From CBDBND01 sp965262665 (lineage in GTDB: Bacteria; Pseudomonadota; Alphaproteobacteria; Rhodospirillales; Rhodospirillaceae), in the NCBI GenBank assembly GCA_965262665.1, contig CBDHFR010000004.1, forward strand, positions 2,790,001-2,854,000: DNA of 64,000 bases, in the 5' to 3' direction. The notes beneath the pieces were generated by a model. It had not been told where the DNA came from. It saw only the letters and a list, made by a program, of their open reading frames with translations, and searched no databases. The number at the start of each line of letters is the position of its first letter. Position 1 is the stretch's first letter. Made by a program: the position numbers and the translations under genes. This document shows positions 25,060 to 34,674 of the stretch, in pieces.

Positions 25060-26186
25060 CCGAACCGCTGAAACGGGGGATCGAAGCCCGCAATGCGCGG
25101 CGCGAGATACAGTCCTGCACCCAACCATGCAGTGGCGATCCAGAGGATCGCGAGTTGAACATGCCAGGTTCGGGTCAAGGCGTAGGGCGCAATCTCGGAC
25201 AGCGGAATGCCGTAAAAATCATGTCCCTCGACGGCATAGTGGGCCGTCACCACGCCCAACGTGATCTGCAGACCCAGAAGCAAGGCAACAACCCAGATAT
25301 ATTTGACCACAGCGCGCATCGACAGGGTCGCTGCGGTGCCGGCCAGCGGATTGTTGTCGGGATAGCCTGCAATCGGTTCCGAGTCCTTCTGCCATTCCTC
25401 CCGCTCACGCAGGAAGAACCAGCACAACGCGCCGACGGCGGCAATCAGCAGCACGATCGAGACGAAGGTCCAGATGAAGGTGGCGCTGCTCGGCCTGTTG
25501 TCGATCAGGGGTTCATGCGGCCAGTTGTTCGTATAGGTCACGCTATCGCCGGGCCGCAGCGTGCCTGCGGCCCAGGATGTCCACCACCACCATGCCACGA
25601 GCTTGCGGATGGCGACCTCAGGTTCAGACCCCAACGGCTGATTGGGAATCGCGAAGTCGATCCTCAGCCGCTCAGCTTCCGGGCCATCGCCGGGTCCTCC
25701 AAACAGGGCCATATAGTGGGCTGTCACCGTCTCCAGCGCGCGGGCCCGCGCGGGCGAGATCGCGATCTCCCCCGTTTCGGGGTCGTAGGTATTGACGCGC
25801 TGACGCGTGGCAAAGGCCGCGATCCGGGCGGCCCGTTCGGGCTCGGTCAAAGAAGCAAAATCACCGTCGGCGTCCAGCATGGCCATGGCCTCGCGATGCA
25901 GCATGTCGGCGGTCAAGTCCGGCGCCAGATAGCTGCCATGACCCCACACCGAGCCGAGCTCCATACCGCCGAGGCGGCGCCATATATCGCGCCCGTCGTG
26001 AATATCACGGCTTGTGAACAACACGACGCGAGAAGCGGCGTCGGCCGCCACAACACGTTCGGGCAAGGGTGGTGCTTCCTGGAACGACCGGCCGCCCACC
26101 AATAAAAGGACCCCGAACATCGCGACGAGCAGGACGCCGAACATCGTCCACAACCTCGTGATGGTGAAGATCTCACGATAGTTCAT
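25060..26186 (-). pseudogene. norB: Nitric oxide reductase (qNOR type) NorB, 3' half missing
   Basis: About 375 residues of a quinol-type nitric oxide reductase. An N-terminal membrane anchor (MFGVLLVAMFGVLLLVGG) is followed by a periplasmic cytochrome-c-like domain without haem-c motif (SRDIHDGRDIWRRLGGMELG SVWGHG read in parts; AWWWWTSWAAGTLRPG), and by the first helices of the catalytic subunit including a haem-ligand His in TRTWHVQLAILWIATAW. Homology stops near 25060 at the IS110 fragment. The remaining ~380 residues with the other His ligands are lost. It is therefore nonfunctional. Confidence 0.85.
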
Positions 26187-26335
26187 AACCGCCTTCTATG
26201 GCGCCTGCCGCCATCATCCGATGGTATTGCACGGCCACGTTCGGGTGTGCCACCACGCCGTAGGCGGGGAGCCCGATACCGCGAACCGTTCCACGATGTG
26301 TTGTCTTTGCCAGGACCCGTCAAGATACCTTATCT

Positions 26336-26397
26336 ACACTACACAACACTACACTACACAACACTACACAACACTACACTACACTACACTACACTGC
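26336..26397. repeat. ACACTACA microsatellite
   Basis: About 62 bases made almost only of ACACT/ACACTAC/ACAACACT units (for example ACACAACACTACACTACACA). This simple-sequence tract lies in the 26187-26513 gap between the norB start and IS21 debris. It is prone to length change. The rest of that gap shows only a small repeat copy. Confidence 0.85.
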
Positions 26398-26428
26398 CAT
26401 CAACACGAACGGCTCGTGCTGCAAGGCC

Positions 26429-26497
26429 TGTCCTTCCCGAAAACCTTATCCGCCGATCTTCATGATGCAAACTGTCCAGGTGTGGATGAGGTTTATG
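26429..26497. repeat. Small dispersed inverted-repeat element, copy 3
   Basis: CTGTCCTTCCCGAAAACCTT, then ATCCGCCGATCTTCATGATG and CCAGGTGTGGATGAGGTTT: the reverse complement of copy 2 for most of its length, with the far end degraded. Confidence 0.65.
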
Positions 26498-26513
26498 GAA
26501 CGGTCAGTGATGT

Positions 26514-26731
26514 TTAGGCCCGTTTCGGGTTGACCCTCCGGTCGACGATGCCGTCGAGCAGTTTGCCAAGAATATCAGCGCCTGTAATCACACGCCTCGT
26601 TTCCCCCCAAAGCAGAATTACATCGTCAACGATGACTTTGTCTGCCTTGGACGGAACGGCGTACTTAAGCCGGGATAGAACCCAACCCAGCGATTTATTT
26701 TTAGACGTGACGACGACAGGATTATGACAAT
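26514..26731 (-). pseudogene. C-terminal fragment of an unassigned, possibly CBS-like protein
   Basis: About 70 residues ending at 26514: NPVVVTSKNKSLGWVLSRLK, then VDDVILLWGETRRVITGADI and LGKLLDGI. The alternation and ITGADILGKLLDGI resemble the end of a CBS-type or similar regulatory domain, but I cannot assign it firmly. The 5' part was removed at the IS21 junction near 26731. It points the same way as the M14-rimK-rimB-mgtE group. Confidence 0.35.
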
Positions 26732-27415
26732 AGTTCAAAGGCCCTGTCGTGGCCATCCAGCCAGGCTTCCACCGTCGCCGCCGGATAGGCCACGACGAAG
26801 CATGCAGCGCTGTGGGGAAGGGTCATGACAAAGAAATGGGCTCGCAGCTTGACGCCAGCGATGATCGCATCCGACTCGCCGAAATCCGCCTGTGCATCCG
26901 CCTGCGCATGCCCCGGCGCATGCCCCGGCGGATGTACCAGCGGCACGAACATCTCCCGCAAACGACGGCGCCGTTCGCGGACGTAATCCTTGACGATGGT
27001 CTGGCCGCCGGTGAAGCCATGCTCATCGCGAAGGCGCTCGAATATCCGCTTTGCCGTGTGGCGCTGCTTACGGTGAACCGTGCGGTCCGCTTCCAGAATG
27101 CGGTCAATGATATCCGTGAACGGGTCCAGCTTAGGCCGCTTCGGCGGCTCGCTGCGCCGGTATCCCGGCGGCACCGAGTGCCGCAGCATCTTCTTCACTG
27201 TATCGCGCGATAGCCCAAACCGTCTTGCTGCTTCTCGCTGGCTCAGCTCTTCCACATGGCCCGCCAGTCGCACGGTTAGATAAAGGTCCACCAAGTACAT
27301 CCTCCCACCTTCCATCCCCAAACGGATCGAAGGCTACAGGTGGCAGACTTTTGCGCCGCCCGCGGCCGGGACATTCCCGCCGCTCCCGTGGATTAATTTG
27401 TCACCGTCGTTCTCA
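26732..27415 (-). pseudogene. istA: IS21 left end with 5' half of istA
   Basis: The terminus (complement of TGAGAACGACGGTGACAAAT) lies at 27415, and istA starts near 27300-27321. It keeps the helix-turn-helix (QREAARRFGLSRDTVKKMLR), the linker and the first strands of the rve core (QADFGESDAIIAGVKLRAHF, FVMTLPHSAACFVVAYPAAT) with the first catalytic Asp. The gene ends at about residue 198 by fusion to foreign DNA, and no istB remains. It is the longest of three IS21 left-end copies in the window. Confidence 0.85.
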
Positions 27416-27518
27416 GCAATGCCCATCCAAACAAAAATTTCTGGTTCTTGAAAATCCACGTTCAATACCTTGTGATCCTGTTTAGGGCTGGGATACGACC
27501 AAATCCAGCCTGAAAAAC

Positions 27519-28565
27519 CTATGATACCGCTGCCGGATAATCGCCTTGGCCGAGACCTTCTATATGCTCTTCATGAAATGTCTGAATGGCGTCTGCGGCT
27601 TCTGTTGAGTCTTCGAACCGCGCAACGTGAAACAACGCGTCACCCTCGGAGATGACGGGTATGTTGGCCTTTCCGATGATGATGCCCGTGTAAGGCGCCG
27701 TAACGTCGCTTTCGTTTTCACCGAAAGCGTCAGCAACAACACCGAGACGTTCGCCGCTCTTCACACGCAAACCAACTTTGGCGGTGGCGCGGAAAATGCC
27801 TGATTGGGACGCACGAACCCAGGACGACGACTTTGCTTCAAGAGGCTCAATAATATACTTCGTGGACTTTAATGGCGGCAGCATTCCGATGGCTCGCATC
27901 ACGTTCCGAATGCCCCGCACGCCGGCCCGAATGGCTAGCGGATCAAACCGTAGAGCTTCTCCCGCCTCATAAAGAAGCATCGGAATGCCTTTTTCTGCGG
28001 CCACTTGCCGTAGCGATCCATCTCTAAGGTTGGCGCTGATGATGACCGGTGTGCCAAAGGCCTGCGCCAGGCGTTCGGTCTCCGGGTCGTCGAGATTCGC
28101 TCGAATGTGCGGGTGATTGAATCGGTGATACCCGCCCGAGTGTAGATCTATGCCATGTGTGCATTTGTCCGCGATTTCTGTCGTAAAGACGTAAGCTAAC
28201 CGCGCCGCCAAGGACCCATGTTGGGTTCCTGGAAATGATCTGTTCAAATCCCGCCGGTCCGGCAGATAACGGGAATGCGTGTGAAATCCGTAAACGTTAA
28301 CAATGGGCACAGCGACCAAACTACCTTTCAGATTCTTCATACCCCTTCGACGCAAGAGCTGGCGAATGATCTCCACACCAATGATTTCATCGCCGTGGAT
28401 GGCCGCCGAAACAAACAGAACCGGTCCTTCTCTCGTTCCATGAATGACATGCACAGGCATTGAGAGCGGTGTATATGTAGAAAGGTTCGGCACCGCGAGA
28501 TCGATTGAGGCCCGCGTACCCGGTGTAATGTCTTTACCGCAAATCCTGAAAGGTGCGCGCGCCAT
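27519..28565 (-). CDS. M14-type succinylglutamate desuccinylase/aspartoacylase-like deacylase
   Basis: 348 residues. Zinc ligands H57 and E60 in AAIHGDE and H142 in GIDLHSGG, with the substrate-binding DLNRSFPG at 106-113, define an AstE/AspA-like zinc deacylase. The C-terminal beta domain (VRASQSGIFRATAKVGLRVK, SGERLGVVAD) is typical of the family. Its ATG overlaps the last base of the rimK stop (TAATG), so the two are translationally coupled. In other bacteria this trio (deacylase, RimK, RimB-like protease) is linked to glutamylation of proteins or small molecules; here the deacylase may remove amino-acyl modifications. Substrate unknown. Confidence 0.85.
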   Translation of the reverse strand: MARAPFRICGKDITPGTRASIDLAVPNLSTYTPLSMPVHVIHGTREGPVLFVSAAIHGDEIIGVEIIRQLLRRRGMKNLKGSLVAVPIVNVYGFHTHSRYLPDRRDLNRSFPGTQHGSLAARLAYVFTTEIADKCTHGIDLHSGGYHRFNHPHIRANLDDPETERLAQAFGTPVIISANLRDGSLRQVAAEKGIPMLLYEAGEALRFDPLAIRAGVRGIRNVMRAIGMLPPLKSTKYIIEPLEAKSSSWVRASQSGIFRATAKVGLRVKSGERLGVVADAFGENESDVTAPYTGIIIGKANIPVISEGDALFHVARFEDSTEAADAIQTFHEEHIEGLGQGDYPAAVS

Positions 28566-29470
28566 TACCCCTTGCCTCTTGTTTTGGTCTTGTTGGGATG
28601 AGCGTTCTTTTCGACGAAATCGATGATCATTCCTGCCACATCTTTCCCGGTTGCTTTTTCTATTCCTTCAAGACCGGGAGACGAGTTCACTTCCATCACC
28701 ACAGGTCCGTGATTAGACCGAAGCAGATCCACACCGCACACGTTCAATCCCATAGCCTTTGCTGAGCGGATTGCCGTTGATCGCTCTTCGGGTGTGATCT
28801 TGATGGGTTCTGCCGAGCCGCCCCGATGGAGGTTTGAGCGAAAATCTTCCGCGGCACCGGTGCGTTTCATGGCGGCGACGACCTTGTCGCCGATAACAAA
28901 TGAGCGTATGTCCGTCCCTCCGGCTTCTTTAATGAACTCTTGAACCAGTATGTTGGCTTTCAGCCCACCAAAGGCCTCGATCATGCTTTTCGCGGACGAC
29001 GAGGTCTCACCCAAAACAACACCGATGCCCTGGGTGCCCTCAAGCAGCTTAATGACACAGGGCGTACCGCCCACTATGTCGATGAGGTCGCCGGCTTGTC
29101 CTGTTCTATGGGCAAAGGCTGTGACGGGAAGGCCAATCCCCTGGCGGGCCAGCAACTGCATACTGCGCAGTTTGTCCCGCGAGCGGCCTATGGCAACGGA
29201 TTCATTCAGTGGATACACGCCCATCATTTCGAATTGACGGAGCACGGCAAGGCCGAAGAAAGTGATGGACGCCCCGATACGGGGAATGACGGCATCAACG
29301 CCTGTGATCACTTCGCCCTTGTACCGGACTTCCGGCCGGTGCGAGGCGATGTTCATATAGCACCGCAGCGTGTCCAAGATTTCAATCTCGTGGCCGCGTT
29401 GCTCAGCGGCCTCAACAATCCGCTTGTGAGAATATAGGCCAGGATTTCGTGCCAGGATTATGAACTTCAT
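28565..29470 (-). CDS. rimK: RimK-family ATP-grasp ligase
   Basis: 301 residues, the usual RimK length. An N-terminal preATP-grasp domain (KFIILARNPGLYSHKRIVEA) is followed by the ATP-grasp fold with SVAIGRSRDKLRSMQLLARQ, the glycine-rich loop LLEGTQGIGVVLGE and the metal-binding end VVMEVNSSPGLEGIEKATGK. RimK adds glutamate residues to the C-terminus of ribosomal protein S6 or to other targets. It lies between the RimB-like gene (27 bases upstream) and the coupled deacylase gene. Confidence 0.92.
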   Translation of the reverse strand: MKFIILARNPGLYSHKRIVEAAEQRGHEIEILDTLRCYMNIASHRPEVRYKGEVITGVDAVIPRIGASITFFGLAVLRQFEMMGVYPLNESVAIGRSRDKLRSMQLLARQGIGLPVTAFAHRTGQAGDLIDIVGGTPCVIKLLEGTQGIGVVLGETSSSAKSMIEAFGGLKANILVQEFIKEAGGTDIRSFVIGDKVVAAMKRTGAAEDFRSNLHRGGSAEPIKITPEERSTAIRSAKAMGLNVCGVDLLRSNHGPVVMEVNSSPGLEGIEKATGKDVAGMIIDFVEKNAHPNKTKTRGKG

Positions 29471-29497
29471 GTGTCTAACTCCTCTTCCACTTCCGTC

Positions 29498-30040
29498 CTA
29501 AGTTTCCAAACGTTCGTCAACGGTATTGACGGATATTTGTTTCACGTTCTGTTTCTTAACTTTGAAGGACCGTCCCGGATCAACGACATAGCGTCGCCGA
29601 ACCGCCTGACGGCCTAACAGTAAACGGAACCCCATTTCGTCACGATTGGTTAATGTTAGTTCTATGGGCCAACGCTTCTCACCGAGCCATAGCGTCGTGC
29701 GAATGACGTATCGCTCAGATGGTTTACCACCCGAGTTGGTAATATGACGTTGATCGATGACAACAGCAGTACATTCGAATTCCGGTTCTTTCTTTCGCTG
29801 GATGGGGTGGACCTTAAACCGGACGTATTGGGCATTGTCCTTTGTAAAAGGCGTCACATCGTAAGCATGCAGGGTCGAGGTCCTAGCCCCGGTATCCACT
29901 TTCGCCTTGATCTGGCTCAGGCCCAAGTCGGGAAGGCCTACCCACTCCCGCCATCCGATCACGGTCCGAGTGGGTTTGACTTTTCGCTTGAGTGGTCTTC
30001 GCTTAGTAAACGATCTTTCTGTTTTCTTTGTTTTGGTCAC
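29498..30040 (-). CDS. RimB-like retropepsin-fold protein (PF05618 type)
   Basis: 180 residues. After a basic N-terminus, residues 28-60 read IGWREWVGLPDLGLSQIKAK and VDTGARTSTLHA; the DTGA is the active-site motif of retropepsin-like aspartic proteases formerly called ATP-dependent zinc proteases. The second half has NRDEMGFRLLLGRQAVRRRY, the family signature around the flap. In Pseudomonas the homologue RimB processes RimK-made polyglutamate. First gene after the truncated mgtE in this minus-strand group. Confidence 0.88.
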   Translation of the reverse strand: MTKTKKTERSFTKRRPLKRKVKPTRTVIGWREWVGLPDLGLSQIKAKVDTGARTSTLHAYDVTPFTKDNAQYVRFKVHPIQRKKEPEFECTAVVIDQRHITNSGGKPSERYVIRTTLWLGEKRWPIELTLTNRDEMGFRLLLGRQAVRRRYVVDPGRSFKVKKQNVKQISVNTVDERLET

Positions 30041-30094
30041 TAATCACACACTTCCATGTATCCATCATGCATAGCCGGATCATCGAGATTGAAA

Positions 30095-31230
30095 TCAGTT
30101 GAGTACAAGAAGCGGCATGGAATACGTGGCTAGGGAGAGGACAAGGAAGAAGCCTGCCATATCCGTTAGGGTCGTCAGGATCGGTCCCGATGCAACAGCT
30201 GGATCAGCCCCAAACCGCCTGAGAATAAGGGGTACGGTGCCGCCCAGCGACACAGCGATGATCGTGTTGATGGCAAGGGCAGCGCCGACAACAAGGCCGA
30301 GGAACGGATTTCCCTTCCATAGCCACGCGGCTAGCCCCAGAAGGATGCCCAGTACTATCCCGTTAATGATTCCGACAGACGCTTCCTTAAACCAAACTCT
30401 CATAACATCGAGCGGTCGTGTGAGACCGAGGGTGAGTTCCCGCATGCTGACCGCCACGGCCTGATTTCCCGAGCATCCGCTCATGTCTGAAACAATGGGA
30501 AGAAAGACCGCGAGTGAAATGACTGCCGCAAGCGTTTCCTCATAAAGTGCGATGACGCTTGCCGCAATAATATTGAGAACAATGTTAATGCTGAGCCATG
30601 CCAGTCGTCGCCGGGACCGAATCAGAGTGGGCATCGAACGTATTTCGTCATCGACAATGCCTTGGACACGCAGTTGGTTTTGGTCGGCTTTTTCCTTCAC
30701 CGCATCACTCACTGCCGTACGTGAAACGGTGCCGATGATCAAGCCGCGATAATTGGTAACCGGCAGGCCGAGAAACGGTTTCTCCCGTAGCAGGTCTTGA
30801 AGATCAGCTAGCTTTGTTTCCGGAGCGACTGATACCGCTTCTGCCATGATTGAGGACAACGGCTGACTTCGCTGTGAAAGAAGTAGGTTGCGCAAAGACA
30901 CGACACCAACGAGGCAGCCATTTTCATCTATGATGTAAGGGTGCTGACCTTTGTAGCGCTCAAACGCGCTGTCTTCCTTAGTCAATTCCGTCAGGACGTC
31001 ACCCACAGTCGCGACAGCCGGAAACGAGAACACCTCTGCACGCATGAGACCGCCAGCCGTATCCGGATCGTGTTGAACCAGATTCCTGACACCTCCAGCC
31101 GCCGTAGGTTCCATTTCAGACAAGATTGCATCTGCGCTTTTGGTGCGGATGTCACCAATCAGATCGGCCTGCTCCTCTACAGGCATGGACTCCAAAATCA
31201 CCGCAGCGTCAATTGGCTCTAAGCGCTCCA
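30095..31230 (-). pseudogene. mgtE: Magnesium transporter MgtE, 5'-truncated by IS630
   Basis: The preserved part starts in the cytosolic N domain (LVERLEPIDAAVILESMPVE), continues with two CBS domains (about residues 70-200) and five membrane helices holding the Mg pore region (SDMSGCSGNQAVAVSMRELT). The C-terminus is intact. At 31231 the IS630 end CTAGAGC begins; the open frame runs 17 codons further only by chance. About 60 N-terminal residues and the promoter are missing compared with normal MgtE (~450 aa). Loss of the start may also silence the downstream rimB-rimK genes. Confidence 0.8.
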
Positions 31231-32082
31231 CTAGAGCGGTTTGACTGAATTGTGAATCGAAGGGGATTCCCAAGCGTCCCACTCCATGATTCTATATCCC
31301 GAGGCGATTTGGGAGTCAGACATGGGGCATTGTTACGGGAATGATCTTCGCCGGCGGGTCGTCGAGGCGGTCACTGGGGGTCTGTCTGCACGGGGGGCCG
31401 CGGCGCGTTTTCGTGTCGCGCCAGCGACGGCGAGCCACTGGCGCCGGCGCTGGCGCGAGACGGGCTCGATCGAGCCCGACCGCCAGGGCCAACCGCCGGG
31501 CTCGAAGCTGGATGCGCATGAGGCCTTTATCCTGGCTCTGGTGGCGCAGACCAAGGCTATGACGCTGGCCGAGATTGGCGAGAAGCTGGCGGCGTCGCAC
31601 GGGGTTCGGGTGTGCCCGTCGACGGTCTGGCACTTCTTCGCCAAGCGCGGGCTGACGCACAAAAAAAGACCGGCCATGCAGCGGAGCAGCAGCGCCCGGA
31701 CGTGCTCGCGCGGCGCCGGCTCTGGTTCGAAGGCCAGGCAGGGCTCGCTCCGGAACGGCTGATCTTCATCGACCAGACCGGCGCGTCGATGAAGATGGCG
31801 CGGCTGCGGGGATGGTCGCGCAAAGGCGAACGGTGCCGGGCCGCCATACCCCATGGCCATTGGAAGACCACCACGTTGACCGCCGGCTTGCGCCTCTCCG
31901 GCCTGGCGGCCCCGATGCTCCTCGACGGGCCGATGCATGGGGCTGCCTTCAAGGCCTATGTGGAACAGGTCCTGGTACCCGAACTCGACCCCGGAGACAG
32001 CGTCGTCATGGCCAACCTGCCCGCCCACAAGGTCGCTGACATCCGCCAGGCCATCGAAGCCGCCGGCGCAACCCTGTTGTAG
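31231..32082 (+). pseudogene. IS630-family element, 5' part, with -1 frameshift site
   Basis: The terminus CTAGAGCGG is at 31231. The first frame (from the ATG near 31322) has the helix-turn-helix GGLSARGAAARFRVAPATAS, and the second frame (to 32082) has FIDQTGASMKMARLRGWSRK and VVMANLPAHK. The frames join at A7G (31661-31667) by a -1 shift (HKK to KTGHAAEQQ), as in programmed frameshifting. The catalytic Asp of VVMDNL is Ala. The 3' end, including NPIE, is missing after ATLL. It truncates mgtE. Confidence 0.8.
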
Positions 32083-32830
32083 GAGATGTCAGCGCGCCAG
32101 ACCGCATCGGGCGCAACGGCTTCGAAGTTGCGGTCAAGCAGATTGGGCGCGATCGCATGGGAGTGGCGGCTGTCGGTGGTGATTGGCGCCCGCCGCCTGC
32201 CGCGCGGTGGACGAATGCCGTTCTCTCGCATGAGCTTGGCGACCGTGCGCTTCGAGATGCGAAAGCCGCGGGCCTTCAACTCGGCATGGATCCGAGGGGC
32301 GCCGTAGCACCTCTTGCTCTGCTCGAAGATCTCCCGGATCTCTGATCCGAGCCGGTCACGCCAGGCAGCGCGTTCAGCTCTCTTTTGGGCCGCACGCCGC
32401 CGGGCGTGGAACCAACTGTGAGCAACCCCTAGGACCCGGCACATGAACCGGATGGCGGGCCCTGAAGCATGGGCGGCGATGAAAGCGTGCTTCGTTTTCA
32501 TGTCTTCGCCGCCCACTGAGCAAAAAAAGCCGAGGCTTTGCGCAGAACCTCAACCTCCTCCGTCAGCCGCTTGTTATCCCGGCGAATGCTGCGCCAGCTC
32601 AGCGGCCTCGGCTTTCTGCGCCGCGGTCGCCGCGGTCGAACCCGCGGCCTCAAGCTCGAGCCGCCAGGTCTTCAACTGCGTTGGCGTGACGCCGGGCTCG
32701 GCAGCCACGCTGCTATGTGTCGCACCCGGCTCCGATAGCCGGGCAACCGACTGTTCCTTGTATTCTGGCGAAAACCGCCGCCTCGTCTGCTTTGTCATCC
32801 TGTCCCTCCAGGTCGGTATTTAATTTACCG
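32083..32830 (-). pseudogene. IS3-family element, orfA and 5' part of orfB
   Basis: orfA (32798 to about 32574) reads RRRFSPEYKEQSVARLSEPG, the IS3/IS2-type helix-turn-helix. The orfB part (from about 32501) has the HTH_21 region KRCYGAPRIHAELKARGFRI, then KRTVAKLMRENGIRPPR, ending at DAVWRADIS, the first catalytic Asp, where it joins the IS630 fragment. The rest of the rve core is missing. It is unlike the intact IS3 element at 8354. Confidence 0.8.
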
Positions 32831-33370
32831 TCTGGTCCGGGATCCGGGAGCAACGTCATTTTCGACAAAGACCCCGGTATCGGTGAGCTTCTTTCACCAG
32901 GGGAAGTGCGCTTATTTCCGGTCAAGACTTCTGCCGGCATGCCTGGGTATGAGTTCTACGGTCTTTGGCGGGTCGCCGAGCCCAGCGAGGGCAATTCATT
33001 TTCCGTCTTGACAGCTTGCCGCTGGAGCCAACCGAAAAGTTTCAAGGCGGTTGCACCGCCAGACTTACGTGTCGGCGTTACTAAACTTGAAGGTTTCGAT
33101 GCATTCATCAAAAAGAAATCCTTCAATTCCCTAAAACACACCGATATCGCCAGCGGTGCGGGTACCACTCATTTTGGGCGCATCCGACAAATCGCAGAAG
33201 AATCAAAATACACGAATAAAAATCGGGAAGGCGTATTCGTTACCGGCATAACAGCTGTGAATACAGAATTCTATATCGCAGATGTGGAAACTGGCGCCTC
33301 AAAGCAACGTAATAAACCGAAGCTCAAAGTCGGCAAGGCGCGCCGCCGGGGAAAAACGATTCCGTTTTAA
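32831..33370 (+). pseudogene. Unrecognised gene, 5' end lost at an IS junction
   Basis: The frame continues from IS3 sequence; gene-like coding begins near residue 45 of the open frame (SNVIFDKDPGIGELLSPGEV) and runs ~170 residues to 33370. Later segments: GYEFYGLWRVAEPSEGNSFS, RWSQPKSFKAVAPPDLRVGV and a basic C-terminal KPKLKVGKARRRGKTIPF. It looks like a folded alpha/beta domain but matches no family I know. No signal peptide is left to judge location. Confidence 0.45.
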
Positions 33371-33387
33371 TCTGCGTTAAACCGCTA

Positions 33388-34194
33388 CTAGGGGGACAAC
33401 GCCTGCTGTTGCGGCAGTTCCGGCAGCCGTTGAGACGGTCCGCCTGGGACAAAGGCGTCGATATCGATGTCGTTGTTTACAAACCACGGTTTGCCGCGTT
33501 CATTCAGATAAAGTTTCTGCTGTTCCTGTTGGGTGAAAGGACGCGATCCTAACCGGCCAAAGATAGCAATCTGATTGCCCGTTTCATCGACGCCCCGGTC
33601 GCGGTCAAGTCCTTTTGACAGCGCTGTAGCGGGGTATTCGGTCGAATACCAGGCAATCAGTTCAGGCTTAGGATCGGAACTAAATCCGTAGAAGCGCGAT
33701 TGGCTTTCTGGCGACGTGAGTTGCACAACCTTCAAACCGTTCCTGCCGTCCGCCACATAAGCAAACAGTGAGGCATTGGTGGTACCGACGATGACGTCAC
33801 GGGCATCATTGATTTGCCCATTGGCGGTGAAGCGTTCGTGGACAACAGGAGACTCGGGATTCTCTGTATCGATGATCACCAGGCCATCCCGGCCCGCTGC
33901 CACGTGCGCCATGGTTCTAGCCATGTAAATCCGATTGGCCTGTGCCAACGAGACGGACGCACCATCAACCTTACGTGGGTTGGCTGGGTCGGTGACATCA
34001 ACCACATGGAAGCCAGTGCGATCGGTGACAAACAGGTAGCGGAATTGCAAAGCCGTCGCGCGGGCGCCGTCAAAGGGAATAATGGTCACCAATTCCGGCT
34101 GTAACGGATCGTCCAGATTAACGACGGCCACACCGAAATCGCCCGCGATATATGCCGTCGTGCCAGCCAGAGTGATGTGACGGGCAGGCCCATC
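33388..34194 (-). pseudogene. LVIVD-repeat beta-propeller protein, 5'-truncated
   Basis: About 265 residues. Repeats of the form VAVVNLDDPLQPELV, GFHVVDVTDPANPRKV, GLVIIDTENPESPVV and GLKVVQLTSPESQSR are blades of an LVIVD-type propeller, usually found in exported proteins. The C-terminus (FVNNDIDIDAFVPGG) is complete. The frame remains open to 34194 without a start and then meets an IS630 fragment, so the N-terminal part and signal peptide are gone. Confidence 0.7.
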
Positions 34195-34514
34195 TCGAAG
34201 AGATTAGCCGCACCGTCGCCGACGGCTCACACGCCGTCCTCCTCATGGACCGCGCCGGCTGGCACACCACCACCGAATTGGAGTTCCCCGACAACATCAC
34301 GCCGCTGTTCCTGCCGCCCAGATCGCCGGAGCCGAACCCGGCCGAAAACATCTGGCAGTACCTGCGCCAGACCTACCTGTCGCACCGCGTCTTCGACAGT
34401 TACGAAGACATCGTCGATGCGGCATGCCACGCCTGGAACAAGCTCATCGACAAGCCCTCGAAAATCATGTCGATTGGTATGCGCAAATGGGCACACGAAG
34501 GTCAAATTCAATGA
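34195..34514 (+). pseudogene. IS630-family transposase, C-terminal fragment (second subgroup)
   Basis: The last ~100 residues of an IS630-type transposase: LLMDRAGWHTTTELEFPDNI with the second catalytic Asp, then LFLPPRSPEPNPAENIWQYL with the catalytic Glu, and a C-terminal IMSIGMRKWAHEGQI. It cuts the LVIVD-repeat gene. Nothing recognisable follows in 34515-34674. Confidence 0.8.
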
Positions 34515-34674
34515 CCGTTGGTATAAGTCAATAAAATAAAAGCCAAATATCCCAATGAAATTGCGGGTGGGATGGCTGTTCACGTGGGTTACGGAAAATC
34601 AAAACGCGAATCGTGTTCTGTCAAAACCGGCACCAAATTAATGCGCTTTCATTCAATTTATAATTATATTATTA

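Noticed and set aside
24894..26105. 403-codon plus-strand frame
   Set aside because: Antisense of norB; begins within the IS110 fragment and has no recognisable domain.
26336..26397. Iteron-type replication origin
   Set aside because: Repeat units are too short and irregular and no replication gene is nearby.
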